DNA of 64,000 nucleotides from Fictibacillus marinisediminis (GCF_023149135.1 NZ_JAIWJX010000002.1:3162001-3226000); one strand, 5' to 3'. Shown: positions 17,406-26,027, numbered from the stretch's first letter. The notes: generated by a model not told the origin, from the sequence alone. A program made the numbers and translations.

Positions 17406-17951
17406 TTATTTAAGAGAAGAAAACGTTTCATTCCAACGCTTAGCTTCTGCAATCGCCTGTTCATCTTTTAAAATGTCATGGGGTGCGTTGGCTGTTCCGA
17501 TAATATATTCCTGAAAGGACATTCCTATAAATTCAAAAATATGCTGAAATTGCTGAATCAGCGGCAATGCCTTAATCTTTGGCTGATCGCCGCCACACGT
17601 GACCACATAGGCTTTCTTTTGGCTCATTTTCCTTTTAAATTCAAAACGGCTGTCCCGAAGGCTCTGTGACCAGCGATCTACAAAGTTTTTCATAAGTCCT
17701 GACATGCCATACCAATATACCGGGGTAGCAAAGATCAGAATATCATGCTCAAGCACCATATCGATCACCCGGTCATAGTCATCTGCAACCGGCTGAAAAC
17801 CGCCATCCGCGTGCCTCAAATCATCAATTGGCGTAATCTGCTTTTCTTTTAAAATGATCGGCGTGTATTCTAAACCTTCCAGCGCCATTTCCGTCAACTG
17901 TTGTGTATTTCCATCCACTCTGGAGCTTCCTATGATTGCTGCAATCTTCAT
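17406..17951 (-). CDS. NADPH-dependent FMN reductase/flavodoxin-fold quinone reductase
   Basis: A 181-residue flavodoxin-like protein. GSSRVDGNTQQL is the FMN phosphate loop, FATPVYWYGMSGLMKNFVDRW is the block typical of the NADPH-dependent FMN reductase/iron-sulfur flavoprotein group, and TCGGDQP lies near the dimer interface. It probably reduces FMN, quinones or azo compounds. ATG 17951 is used because GGTGGGATTGGA lies just upstream; an upstream in-frame start adds 13 unlikely residues. Confidence 0.88.
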   Translation of the reverse strand: MKIAAIIGSSRVDGNTQQLTEMALEGLEYTPIILKEKQITPIDDLRHADGGFQPVADDYDRVIDMVLEHDILIFATPVYWYGMSGLMKNFVDRWSQSLRDSRFEFKRKMSQKKAYVVTCGGDQPKIKALPLIQQFQHIFEFIGMSFQEYIIGTANAPHDILKDEQAIAEAKRWNETFSSLK

Positions 17952-18032
17952 TCCAATCCCACCTAAATAAATAGTTTCTTCCTGTATCATACAAGAGAAC
18001 TAATCTTTCTGCCCAGCAACTGGACTTCCCGA

Positions 18033-18332
18033 TCAGCGGAAATGCTCTTTTTTACGCAATTTCGCTTTGAACGCACACCACGAGTTTCTGGAAGCCGCAT
18101 AGCTTCCAATGGCAGCATAGCCGTAAAAAAAGCCCATAAAGATTCCAGCGATCAGATGGTGGCGGTGGCTGTACAGGATGGAAAGCAAAAGGCCGATTAA
18201 AAGCGCTGTCGTGGGAATGAACGCCCGCGGTACAGGTGTAAACAGTTTAATCAGCTGCGTCAGGATAAGGACAATCGGGACAGCCAATACTCCGTCCCAG
18301 AAATTTGTATGAATAACTGGAAATACTTCCAT
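18033..18332 (-). CDS. Small membrane protein, holin-like layout
   Basis: A 99-residue protein with two or three hydrophobic stretches (WDGVLAVPIVLILTQLIKLF; ALLIGLLLSILYS; LIAGIFMGFFYGYAAIGSYAAS) and a basic C-terminus. The layout resembles small holin-like or phage-derived membrane proteins of Bacillus, but there is no adjacent lysin, so no function is assigned. GAGAGGAACTCTTA precedes the ATG. Confidence 0.7.
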   Translation of the reverse strand: MEVFPVIHTNFWDGVLAVPIVLILTQLIKLFTPVPRAFIPTTALLIGLLLSILYSHRHHLIAGIFMGFFYGYAAIGSYAASRNSWCAFKAKLRKKEHFR

Positions 18333-18412
18333 TAAGAGTTCCTCTCTTTTATTAAAGTACCCACAGTATCACCATAGCTGAAAGGATTTAAAAGGCATTT
18401 TTAAAAAAGAGA

Positions 18413-18462
18413 GGTGCCAGGCACCACGATTACACAAGTGTGTAATGGCGGTGCCTGGCACC
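18413..18462. repeat. 50-bp nested palindromic repeat, copy 2
   Basis: Same length and layout as the copies at 12504 and 32654: GGTGCCAGGCACC, central TTACACAAGTGTGTAA, GGTGCCTGGCACC. It differs from copy 1 at only a few bases and lies just downstream of the MerR gene. Confidence 0.9.
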
Positions 18463-18467
18463 CCAAG

Positions 18468-18884
18468 TTAGACATTCAGCAGGTTTTCGACTTTTTGGAT
18501 TAAATCTTTCAATTCATCCTGGAAGGACTTCATCTTTTCCATTTTTTCCTCAAGCATATCCCGCTGTTCTATAAGCCCGACTGCAATCTCCTCTAATTCA
18601 GAGTGCTGAAAGGTCTTGTCCCTTGACGTTTCGTACTGTTCCTTATGTTCCAATATGCGTTCTTTAATCCTTAGAAAATGCTGAAGCTCCTGTAAAGAAA
18701 ACCCTAGCACTTCTTTCGCATCAACTACTCTTTTTATCTGCTGAACATCCTTTTCAGTGTATAAACGGACCTGTCCGTCACTGCGTTCTGGCGGCTGTAT
18801 GAGCCCAATCTCCTCATAATAGCGGATTGCCCTTTTGGTAATCCCGGTAATCTTTGCAACTTCGTCGATCTTAATCCAGTTCAC
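18468..18884 (-). CDS. MerR-family transcriptional regulator
   Basis: A 138-residue regulator: N-terminal MerR HTH (IDEVAKITGITKRAIRYYEEIGLIQPPERSDGQVRLYTEKDV), then a long coiled coil (about residues 75-138). No effector-binding cysteines are visible. The GTG at 18884 (MNWIKIDEV) is chosen because AAGGGAG is 8 nt upstream; an in-frame GTG at 18893 abuts it. It resembles YfmP-type MerR regulators. A perfect 28-bp palindrome overlaps its -35 region, so autoregulation is likely. Confidence 0.9.
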   Translation of the reverse strand: MNWIKIDEVAKITGITKRAIRYYEEIGLIQPPERSDGQVRLYTEKDVQQIKRVVDAKEVLGFSLQELQHFLRIKERILEHKEQYETSRDKTFQHSELEEIAVGLIEQRDMLEEKMEKMKSFQDELKDLIQKVENLLNV

Positions 18885-18904
18885 CCGTATCACTCCCTTA
18901 AAAA

Positions 18905-18943
18905 AGTATACATTTCGTGTTACGTTGACGTCAACGTAACACG
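18905..18943 (-). promoter_or_regulatory. merR promoter with 28-bp perfect palindrome
   Basis: The palindrome at 18916-18943 has half-site CGTGTTACGTTGAC. On the minus strand its centre supplies a -35 TTGACG (18934-18929), followed 18 bp later by -10 TATACT (18910-18905). A MerR-type dimer bound here would overlap its own promoter. GACGTCAACG-type dyads are known for MerR regulators of the LiuR/YfmP kind. Confidence 0.7.
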
Positions 18944-19093
18944 TTACCTTTAGGACCTTTTAAGTGGCAAGGCGCCGCAGATCACGAGTAAATAGTTCGA
19001 ATTTTCAACGGTTCAATTCACGGGATTAAGGCTCAATAAACATCTGTTTCCGCTCAAATTCCTCACCACAAACTCCCAATCCCCGCAACAACT

Positions 19094-19130
19094 AAAGAAC
19101 CGCCAAAAAAGGGCGGTTCTTCTTTTAATT
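19094..19130. terminator. Hairpin terminator downstream of the serine hydrolase gene
   Basis: AAAGAACCGCC pairs with GGCGGTTCTT. The stronger T run is on the plus strand; on the minus strand the tail is TTTAGTTGTT, so termination of the hydrolase may be partial. Confidence 0.6.
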
Positions 19131-19133
19131 CTA

Positions 19134-20795
19134 TTAATAGTTTCGCTGTGACCATTGGTTTTCTGTAATTTTGCTGTGAATTTCTCTGTCAGAGGTGCTC
19201 ATGGCTTTTAGATCTTTCACATACCAGCCTCGGCCATTGACAGAAGCATCTGTTTTATAGAGAAAACGGACAAATTTGCTGTTCGATGGAAGAACTGCAG
19301 TCTGCTGTTTCCATCCGGCGCTTTTTCCTGTAAATGTCGTTTCTGGCTTCTGCCAAGTCACACCGTCTGCCGATGCTTCAACAATTCCGTTGTCGCTTCC
19401 CTTCTCAATCTCATACCAGGTCTGGAAGCTTATGCTCGCTGCCGGTTCGCTTAGTTCATAAACTAGAGGACGGGAAAGGGAGTCACCATAGCCGGCAAAC
19501 CACGCTTTTTCGTTGCCTTTTAATGGAATTGAAATGGAGTCAGCGGCTGAACGTGCCACTTCCCTGCGGACAGGATTCAACGATGGTGTGCTTCTCGTCG
19601 GATGTACCCTGTTAGTCAGGGTCAGCACAATCATTTTGTTTTTCGGGCTGACGACCATTGTTGTTCCAGTAAAACCAGTATGCCCAAGGGTGGTGGCGTC
19701 AGAAAGAGCATCCATGTACCAGCCTTGATCCAGCTCCCAGCCTAGTCCATGTGAATCAGCCGGAAACTGCGGAAGCTGATTTTCTTCAAGCAGTTCGACA
19801 GTAGATGGCTTTAAGATAGTCTTATGTCCATGTTTTCCTTTTTGCAGAATCATATGAGCAAACACAGCCAAGTCATGTGCTGAGGAAAAGACGCCAGCAT
19901 GGCCAGCAACACCATCAAGTGACCATGCATTTTCATCATGTACCTCCCCCCACACAATGCCCCGGTTAATATACGGTTCATATTCGGTGGCGGCAATCCG
20001 CGGTTTTAAATATGCAGGAGGATTGTACATCGTGTCCCTCATTTTCAGCGGGTCTGTGATCACTTCTTTTACGTATTGATCCAATCGTTTGCCTGATAGT
20101 CTTTCCACAAGAACGCCCAGGGTGATCATATTCAAATCACTGTATGTATAGGTTGTACCGGGCGCGTTCTTTAAAGGATGTGTCAGCGCAATATGGAGAC
20201 GGTCCTCTCTGTTGCTTCCCATCTTATATAATGGAATAAACGGCTCAAAGCCCGAAGTATGAGTGAGGAGCTCACGGATGGTCACGCTTTCTTTTTCATT
20301 TTCCTTGAACTCAGGAAGATAATCAGCCACACGGTCATCCAATTTGAACTTCCCTTGTTCATACAGCTTCATAGCGGCTGTGGTCGTGAAAATTTTACTG
20401 ATGGATGCAAGATCAAAAATTGTATTCTTAGTCATTGAAACCGGATGTTCCATTTCTGTGAATTTATCATCGGTATAGCGGGCGGCATAGCCGTAAGCAT
20501 CCCATTTAGCAATTGCCCCTTTTCTGGCAACCAAAACAACTCCGCCAGGCAGCATCTTTGTTTCCATCGCTTTGTTCATGGTCGCATCGATGATGTTTAA
20601 CGATTCTGGGTGAAGCCCTGCACTTCTCGGAGTTCCATTATGGATGACTGGTGAAGAAGGGCCAGGATGGTTCCAGTCATTTTGCTGATGATTGTGCTTT
20701 GCACTTTGTTCCTTAGCCATCACTGGCCCCCCTGCAGATAGAGCAAGATTGATTCCCAACAGAACTGCTGCCGGCTGTTTCCATCTTCTTAACAT
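19134..20795 (-). CDS. Secreted beta-lactamase-fold serine hydrolase with C-terminal domain
   Basis: A 553-residue exported protein. A signal peptide ends near GGPVMA-KEQ. The class C beta-lactamase/esterase domain spans about residues 55-400, with the nucleophile in SISK (after TIFDLA), YSDLN as the YxN motif, and HTGFTGT as the third motif. A C-terminal beta-sandwich-like region (about 415-535, SISFQTWYEIEKGS and GWYVKDLKAMS) may bind a wall or carbohydrate ligand. The catalytic part resembles AmlB (YbbE) of B. subtilis, but the muropeptide genes nagZ and namZ are not adjacent. Confidence 0.88.
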   Translation of the reverse strand: MLRRWKQPAAVLLGINLALSAGGPVMAKEQSAKHNHQQNDWNHPGPSSPVIHNGTPRSAGLHPESLNIIDATMNKAMETKMLPGGVVLVARKGAIAKWDAYGYAARYTDDKFTEMEHPVSMTKNTIFDLASISKIFTTTAAMKLYEQGKFKLDDRVADYLPEFKENEKESVTIRELLTHTSGFEPFIPLYKMGSNREDRLHIALTHPLKNAPGTTYTYSDLNMITLGVLVERLSGKRLDQYVKEVITDPLKMRDTMYNPPAYLKPRIAATEYEPYINRGIVWGEVHDENAWSLDGVAGHAGVFSSAHDLAVFAHMILQKGKHGHKTILKPSTVELLEENQLPQFPADSHGLGWELDQGWYMDALSDATTLGHTGFTGTTMVVSPKNKMIVLTLTNRVHPTRSTPSLNPVRREVARSAADSISIPLKGNEKAWFAGYGDSLSRPLVYELSEPAASISFQTWYEIEKGSDNGIVEASADGVTWQKPETTFTGKSAGWKQQTAVLPSNSKFVRFLYKTDASVNGRGWYVKDLKAMSTSDREIHSKITENQWSQRNY

Positions 20796-21107
20796 TGTAA
20801 ATCCCCCATTTTCAGAATATTCACTTCTTTAAATAAAGGGTAGCAACGTTATACTAAAAAAGCCATGCCGCGAAGGTCCTGATCTATATTTTTCCATTTC
20901 CTATTTTCCCATAAATTTCTTGTTTAATAGCCTTTTAATCTACTAAATATATTAGACTTTATTCCCCCTCACAAATCAACAAAGCATGACTATTGTACCT
21001 GTTTTTTTCATGGTTTCCATACTATAATCTGATAGTTAATATTTTCTAAATATAGGTTTATAGACAAGAACAACAAATGTTAAGAATGGAGAAATGGAGG
21101 GTGGTTT
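20796..21107 (+). other. Gene-free AT-rich region before the sigma-I-like gene
   Basis: About 310 bp without a credible ORF. I looked for the missing N-terminal half of sigma-I in all three plus frames and saw no region-2-like sequence. A TATAAT at about 21022 may be the -10 of the sigI-like/rsgI operon; no well-spaced -35 is obvious. Confidence 0.5.
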
Positions 21108-21530
21108 ATGATCAGCTGGCTTAAAAGAAGGATATTCATTTCAAATACATACACATTGCCGGATAATGTCAATCCCATAACTACCAGATCTTCAGCGGCA
21201 ACTTGTCTTGAGCCCAAAACCATTTCACCTGACAAAGAAGTTGAACACTATAAAAGCAGGCTTTTGCAATTTGGGATTGATATATGCCAGATGCCGAAAT
21301 GGACACCCCAAACCAAGAATAGAAGAAAAGAAGCCTTCATCATCGCCTCATACATAGCTAACGACATCGAACTGCGATCATTTTTTCTTAATAAAAAAAG
21401 TCTGCCAACCTCCCAGCTTTTAAAAAATTTTCAAAAGAAGAGCATCACTCGATATGCTCCCTATATTATCGCTACGGCTCTTATTGTGATTGAAGACTAT
21501 CATTATCTTAAAGGCTATTTGCCAGAATAG
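21108..21530 (+). CDS. Sigma-I-like protein with only the C-terminal domain
   Basis: A 140-residue protein. Residues 43-140 (EVEHYKSRLLQFGIDICQMP, HH-like AFIIASYIANDIELRSFFLNKKSLP, TRYAPYIIATALIVIEDYHYLKGYL) match the C-terminal domain of SigI, which binds the -35 element and is the part held by RsgI. The N-terminal sigma region 2 that binds core polymerase and the -10 element, about 110 residues in SigI, is absent; residues 1-42 are unrelated. GGAGGGTGGTTT precedes the ATG. The stop overlaps the ribosome site of the RsgI gene, so the two are coupled. It is either a decayed sigma factor or half of a split one. Confidence 0.8.
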   Translation: MISWLKRRIFISNTYTLPDNVNPITTRSSAATCLEPKTISPDKEVEHYKSRLLQFGIDICQMPKWTPQTKNRRKEAFIIASYIANDIELRSFFLNKKSLPTSQLLKNFQKKSITRYAPYIIATALIVIEDYHYLKGYLPE

Positions 21531-21543
21531 GAGGCCCCTTTCG

Positions 21544-23292
21544 ATGACTAAGGGAATTGTGGTAGAAGTAAACCGTCGCCATTTGATCGTTCTGTCAGAA
21601 GGCGGCATATTTCGTAAAGTTAAAATTTCAAATAGGCAATATTCAGTAGGCAGTGATATTTACTTACCAAACGAACTGGAAAAACAACGGACGTTCCGGC
21701 TTCCCACAATTAGCTGGAAAACAACGACAGTGTTTATGATGACCTTAATCTTGTTATTTTTCCAATTTTCTCCTTATACAGGACAAGGAGTTTACGCGTA
21801 TGTAGGAATTGAAATGAATCCGAGCATCGAGCTTGAAATTGATGGTGACATGCTCGTTCAAAATATCACTGCTTATAATTCGGACGGGAAAAAGCTTCTT
21901 GCTATTCTTGAAGATTGGCAGAACCAGCCGATAGAAGAGGTTACCGAAAAAATATTCGAGATCTGCAGAGCAAAAGGCTTTATTAAACCCAATCAGGAAG
22001 TAATCGTCACGACCACGATCAATAAAGATGTTTCAAAAGAAACACAGCGAAAGATCGAACAAAAAATCAATTCTTTGATGGAAAAGAAAGCGCAGGAAAA
22101 TAAAATTGACATGACTTCATTAATCATGTCAAACCAAGAACGGAAACGCGCTAAGAAAATTGGCGTTTCACCAGGGAAATATGCGATCTTCATCGCTGCA
22201 AAAGAAGCAGGAATCGAGATTACAAAAGCGGATATCAAGCAAAAAAGCATTCAGGAACTGTCAGAAGCGGTAGGACCGATCAGTGATCTTCTTTCTAAAG
22301 CACAATCTCGTGAGTATCACCATGTTTCAGTTTTTGTTCATATTGAAACAATTGCAGGACAAGCGAAAGAGAATGCCGAGCCGGTCTATGCGAATTCCAT
22401 TCCCATTGCAGCTGCTCCAAACATAGTAAAAGTTCCAGTACCAGCAACGGCTGCAAGCCTTCCAGCTGCTTCATCTGGTGGAAGTTCAGATCAAAATCAG
22501 ACACCTGCAGCAATCAGCACGCCAGATCCTTCTGCAGGAAATGTTTCTACACCAACTGAGCAGCAAGTAACGGCAACGGCAGCACCTGAGCCTGCCAAAC
22601 CATTTGCACCTGCCGTAGAATCTTCCAAACTTACTGTTCCAGTGCCTGCTGCAAACTCTAAGCCGGATGTTATTCCTGCAGCACCTGAAAAAGAGGGAAC
22701 CAAAAACACAACACCTCAAGCGGACGTACCCAAGGTGAGAAAAATTGATTTTCCTTTACCAGCAGTACCTAAAGAAACAAAAGCTGAGTTTCCTCCAGCT
22801 GCCGGTCTTCCTAAAGAAGAACCTAAAACCGAGGTTCAATGTGATAAAGGCAAAAGCAGGGGTTCTGACTCAGCCATTGACCATCAAGAGTCAGCGCAAC
22901 CGAATCATGATTCTGAACCTGCCGCAGAACCTGATAAGCCTTATGCAGCATCAGGCTTATCAGGTTACAGAGCGCCAGCCCAAGAAGCAGAGCAAATAGA
23001 CAATCAAAATGAGCCATCTTCTTCAGCTGAGGAAGTAACTTCTTCACCAGAGGCCGATTCTCATGAAACAGCACCTGCAATAAAGGATACAGATACCGCT
23101 GTTCAAAAAGAACCGCCTGCAGCAACGGAAACACCAGCTGCGGAACAAGATAACAGCTTAGCTCCAGCTAATCCACCAGCCGTTCAAGAAGAACCGTCTG
23201 CAGATGCTGAAACTTCAGAGCATAGCGATGAAACTCTAAATCAAGAATCAGCTGAAACGGCAGCCCCTCTCGTAACTGAGGCTGCTGCTTAA
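21544..23292 (+). CDS. rsgI: RsgI-like membrane anti-sigma factor
   Basis: A 582-residue protein. The N-terminal RsgI_N domain (residues 2-50, KGIVVEVNRRHLIVLSEGG) binds the sigma-I C-domain in the cytoplasm. A single membrane helix spans about 59-77. The following extracellular domain carries the conserved EMNPSIELEID block; autocleavage between the Asn and Pro of this block is reported for RsgI proteins. From about residue 280 the protein is Pro/Ala/Glu/Thr-rich and disordered, a likely wall-spanning stalk. No carbohydrate-binding module is seen. ATG 21544 follows GGAGG at 21530-21534. Confidence 0.88.
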   Translation: MTKGIVVEVNRRHLIVLSEGGIFRKVKISNRQYSVGSDIYLPNELEKQRTFRLPTISWKTTTVFMMTLILLFFQFSPYTGQGVYAYVGIEMNPSIELEIDGDMLVQNITAYNSDGKKLLAILEDWQNQPIEEVTEKIFEICRAKGFIKPNQEVIVTTTINKDVSKETQRKIEQKINSLMEKKAQENKIDMTSLIMSNQERKRAKKIGVSPGKYAIFIAAKEAGIEITKADIKQKSIQELSEAVGPISDLLSKAQSREYHHVSVFVHIETIAGQAKENAEPVYANSIPIAAAPNIVKVPVPATAASLPAASSGGSSDQNQTPAAISTPDPSAGNVSTPTEQQVTATAAPEPAKPFAPAVESSKLTVPVPAANSKPDVIPAAPEKEGTKNTTPQADVPKVRKIDFPLPAVPKETKAEFPPAAGLPKEEPKTEVQCDKGKSRGSDSAIDHQESAQPNHDSEPAAEPDKPYAASGLSGYRAPAQEAEQIDNQNEPSSSAEEVTSSPEADSHETAPAIKDTDTAVQKEPPAATETPAAEQDNSLAPANPPAVQEEPSADAETSEHSDETLNQESAETAAPLVTEAAA

Positions 23293-23333
23293 AAAAATCC
23301 TGTCTGAACATTATTGTTCAGCAGGATTTTTTT
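23291..23333. terminator. Bidirectional terminator between rsgI and cotH
   Basis: AAATCCTG and CTGAACA pair with TGTTCAG and CAGGATTT, with A and T runs on either side. Confidence 0.9.
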
Positions 23334-24420
23334 ATTGCAGACGCGTAAGCCGTTTCTTTAAATATTTATTTCTGTTTTTGATAAAGGCTAGAATAAATTC
23401 CGGCTCTTCATCAAAAATGGACAAAGACCGGTGTTTATATGGGTCTTTCACGAGATGCGGACGCAAAGACTGGTGTAAAGCAAGGATTTTTTGTTCCAAA
23501 GCCCTGCAAGTAAAGGCATCGTCGAGTATCTCTTCCATGATCCTTTTATACTGGCGTTTATAAGGCTTATGAAGCAAGAGCCGTGCTGTCAGTGTGTTAT
23601 AGCCTTCAATCGGTACATACTTATTTCCCATGACATCACCGTGGATGTCTCTTCCCCACGTTGCATCATAATCCCAAGGCAGGATTTCAAAGCGTTTGCT
23701 CTCTCCATTTTTATATAACGCGTAATTATGGATAAAGCCGTCAAAATTTTGTGTACAGACCGCACCTGCAAGCCACCTGAAATATTGATCGATATCCAGG
23801 AGGGGTTCAATTCGCGAAGGAAACTCTTTTTCAGATGAATTTAGAATACAATGCATAAGTTCACGGAGGCTGTTGAACGATTTGTTTGGATCAAATTTTA
23901 TCTCATAACCTGCTGTTACTGATCTCTTTTCTTTTCCAGTCGTCGGATTATACTTCGAAAAGTTTGCGTTTTCAGAGATCGCATAATAAATACTTCCTGC
24001 AGGCAATCCCCGTTTCTTTAAGAATTTCTGATCAACTGACTCAAGCTGAAGATAAACTCCTTGATAAAGCCCATTAATATACAATGTAACGTGCTGTGCT
24101 TCTGGTGACAGGACCCCGATATCACGAAAAAAATCCAAAGAAAGCTTATTTCTTATGAGAGACGGGTCATTGTATTCTGCATTCAAATGAATCCTTCTTG
24201 CTCCAAAAAAGGATTGAGATTTCATAAACAAAAGATCATAGGATTTTTTTGGAAATGAGCGAATATGGGCACCTCTGTACTTAATCAGCATTTCATATGG
24301 TTTATCCCCTGCTTTAATGACACCAGCAACAGCCTCGTTTGCCCATTTCCCTTTCTGAATCCATTTTACTCCCTTAAAGGGAACAGAAATGTTGTACTCT
24401 GGTATAGCATTATTTTGCAT
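23332..24420 (-). CDS. cotH: CotH-family spore coat protein kinase
   Basis: A 362-residue protein, the same length as B. subtilis CotH. CotH is an atypical kinase that phosphorylates serines in CotB and CotG and is needed for coat assembly. Family landmarks: GVIKAGDKPYEMLIKYRGAH, KKSYDLLF, NLLA-like HLNAEYNDPSLIRNKLS, QNFDGFIHNYALY (Asp228) and PWDYDATWGRD (Asp250/Asp252), the metal-binding and catalytic segment. ATG 24420 is used (GGGGAG upstream); a longer frame to 24507 has no ribosome site. It is divergent from cotG-like and cotB-like genes, the arrangement found in B. subtilis. Confidence 0.93.
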   Translation of the reverse strand: MQNNAIPEYNISVPFKGVKWIQKGKWANEAVAGVIKAGDKPYEMLIKYRGAHIRSFPKKSYDLLFMKSQSFFGARRIHLNAEYNDPSLIRNKLSLDFFRDIGVLSPEAQHVTLYINGLYQGVYLQLESVDQKFLKKRGLPAGSIYYAISENANFSKYNPTTGKEKRSVTAGYEIKFDPNKSFNSLRELMHCILNSSEKEFPSRIEPLLDIDQYFRWLAGAVCTQNFDGFIHNYALYKNGESKRFEILPWDYDATWGRDIHGDVMGNKYVPIEGYNTLTARLLLHKPYKRQYKRIMEEILDDAFTCRALEQKILALHQSLRPHLVKDPYKHRSLSIFDEEPEFILAFIKNRNKYLKKRLTRLQ

Positions 24421-24614
24421 TTCTTCATTCTCCCCATCGTTGATACTTATCTCTATGATGAAGAGAATGCATGCGCTACATTCCAAGGTTAAAATGGGGC
24501 TGGTCAATTGTACTAACGCCCAAGCACTAATAAAAAATCAACGTACACTATGTTTGAAAAGAGATTGCTAAGTTATTTTCTTTTCGCCTACCAAAGGATA
24601 TAGGAGGTTCAAGC

Positions 24615-24989
24615 ATGAGCGTATGGCGTAATGATCCGTCTGAAAGTTCAAGTGGAAGGAGCAGTAAGCGTTCTGGAAAAAAATCCAGCAAAAGGTCTGG
24701 AAAACGTTCCGGAAAACGTCCCGGGAAGCGTTCTGGGAAACGTTCTGGGAAAAGATCAAGCAAAAGATCAAGCAAGAGATCCAGCAAAAGATCAAGCAAG
24801 AGATCACACAAGAGATCACACAAGAGATCAAAGAAAAGAAGTTCATCTTCTTCCAAACACTGTTGCAAGCGCAGCTCTTCCAAAAAGCGTTCTTCTCATA
24901 AGAAGACCTGCAAACAAAGCTCGTCTTCTTTCGTTTTAGATTGCAAAAAAGTGAAGAAAAAAAAGAAGCGTTCAAGTTCCTGCCACTAA
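24615..24989 (+). CDS. cotG: CotG-like Ser/Lys/Arg-repeat spore coat protein
   Basis: A 124-residue protein made almost wholly of short repeats (SGKRSGKR, SSKRSSKR, SHKRSHKR) followed by CCKRSSSKKRS and a Cys/Lys-rich tail. Composition and position, divergent to cotH and directly before cotB, match CotG, a CotH substrate of the outer coat. The repeat unit differs from the 13-residue tandem repeat of B. subtilis CotG, so this is a CotG-like protein by context rather than by close similarity. AGGAGG lies 8 bp before the ATG. Confidence 0.82.
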   Translation: MSVWRNDPSESSSGRSSKRSGKKSSKRSGKRSGKRPGKRSGKRSGKRSSKRSSKRSSKRSSKRSHKRSHKRSKKRSSSSSKHCCKRSSSKKRSSHKKTCKQSSSSFVLDCKKVKKKKKRSSSCH

Positions 24990-25009
24990 ATATACTATTA
25001 ATTTTAACG

Positions 25010-25039
25010 GATAGAGCTTTGAGCTCTATCTTTCTTTTT
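25010..25039 (+). terminator. Intrinsic terminator after cotG-like gene
   Basis: GATAGAGCT and AGCTCTATC form the stem, followed by TTTCTTTTTA. Confidence 0.85.
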
Positions 25040-25174
25040 ATCCCGGGAATAGTAGGCAAATGTTTCTTTTTCATAGAAAGAGGCGCTTGTACCAGCGCCG
25101 AATGATGCTTGTTTACATATATACATACTATGCAACAACAAAAATGAATCTAAAGTTCTGAAAGGAGAACATGA

Positions 25175-26008
25175 ATGTCTGACTATTATATCCAATCGTT
25201 GGTTGGCAGAAGGATAAATGTTAATAAAGGGGGTCCAGAAGCCAAAGCAGGGGAATTGCTTTATAGCGGCTATAACTATGTTGTTGTAGGTACAGATAAG
25301 GATGGCGTGGTTTACTATGCGACGCGTCACTTAAAGAGCTTTGGAGAGGTAGTCCAAAGTGACAATGAAACAGGAAACGGCGATGAAAATGCCCTTCGCA
25401 CATGGGATTATTTCAAACCTTCCTGCTTTTCAGCCATTTTGGATAACATGCTTGGCGAGAACATCCAGATTAACCGAGGCGGTCCTGAATCAAGACAAGG
25501 GAAACTTCTTTTAAGCACTTATGATTATATCGTCCTGTCAACTGAAAAAGAAGGGGCTGTATATTATAAGACCGAACATGTAAAAAGCGTGAGTGTCGTT
25601 CAACGGAAAGCGGACGGAGAAGGAGATACTGAATCCAGCAATGAAAGCGGTAGAAAGACCAGCAGAGCTTCTGGAAAGTCTACTGGAAAAGCAAGCGGCA
25701 GAGCTTCTGGTGGAAAAACTGGAAAAGCGAGCGGAAAACAATCTGGCAAGCAATCTGGCAAGCAACGTTGCGAGAGCAGCAGCCAATCCGCTAACACAAT
25801 CGCTCCAGATCCAGAGTTTTATCAAGAGTATGGATTCAACGATCTTTTTGACCGCTTAAAACTAAGAAAAGTCAAAATCAACCGTGGCGGTCCAGATGCT
25901 ATTGAAGGTATGCTAACAGAGTATGTCGGCGGCTATGTCGTTGTGTATGGTGAAAAAGAAATTCACCGCATTCTTCCTAAGCATATTAAAAGCCTCAGCT
26001 CACTGTAA
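25175..26008 (+). CDS. cotB: CotB-like spore coat protein
   Basis: A 277-residue protein with three copies of the CotB core repeat, each with a G-G-P motif: NVNKGGPEAKAGELL, QINRGGPESRQGKLL and KINRGGPDAIEGML, at about residues 10, 95 and 235. A Ser/Gly/Lys-rich stretch (about 155-205, SGKSTGKASGRASGG and SGKQSGKQ) lies between repeats 2 and 3. In B. subtilis CotB the Ser/Lys/Arg region, phosphorylated by CotH, is C-terminal instead. AAAGGAGAACATGA precedes ATG 25175. Confidence 0.9.
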   Translation: MSDYYIQSLVGRRINVNKGGPEAKAGELLYSGYNYVVVGTDKDGVVYYATRHLKSFGEVVQSDNETGNGDENALRTWDYFKPSCFSAILDNMLGENIQINRGGPESRQGKLLLSTYDYIVLSTEKEGAVYYKTEHVKSVSVVQRKADGEGDTESSNESGRKTSRASGKSTGKASGRASGGKTGKASGKQSGKQSGKQRCESSSQSANTIAPDPEFYQEYGFNDLFDRLKLRKVKINRGGPDAIEGMLTEYVGGYVVVYGEKEIHRILPKHIKSLSSL

Positions 26009-26027
26009 TTTAGCAGCTTAAGATAAA

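Noticed and set aside
22295..23134. Several minus frames and an extra plus frame under rsgI
   Set aside because: They are shadows of the Pro/Ala-rich coding region, with no ribosome sites.
24548..25074. Long minus frames rich in Leu/Cys/Phe under the cotG-like gene
   Set aside because: They mirror the Ser/Lys/Arg repeats on the other strand; the plus frame has the ribosome site, the expected position and the terminator.
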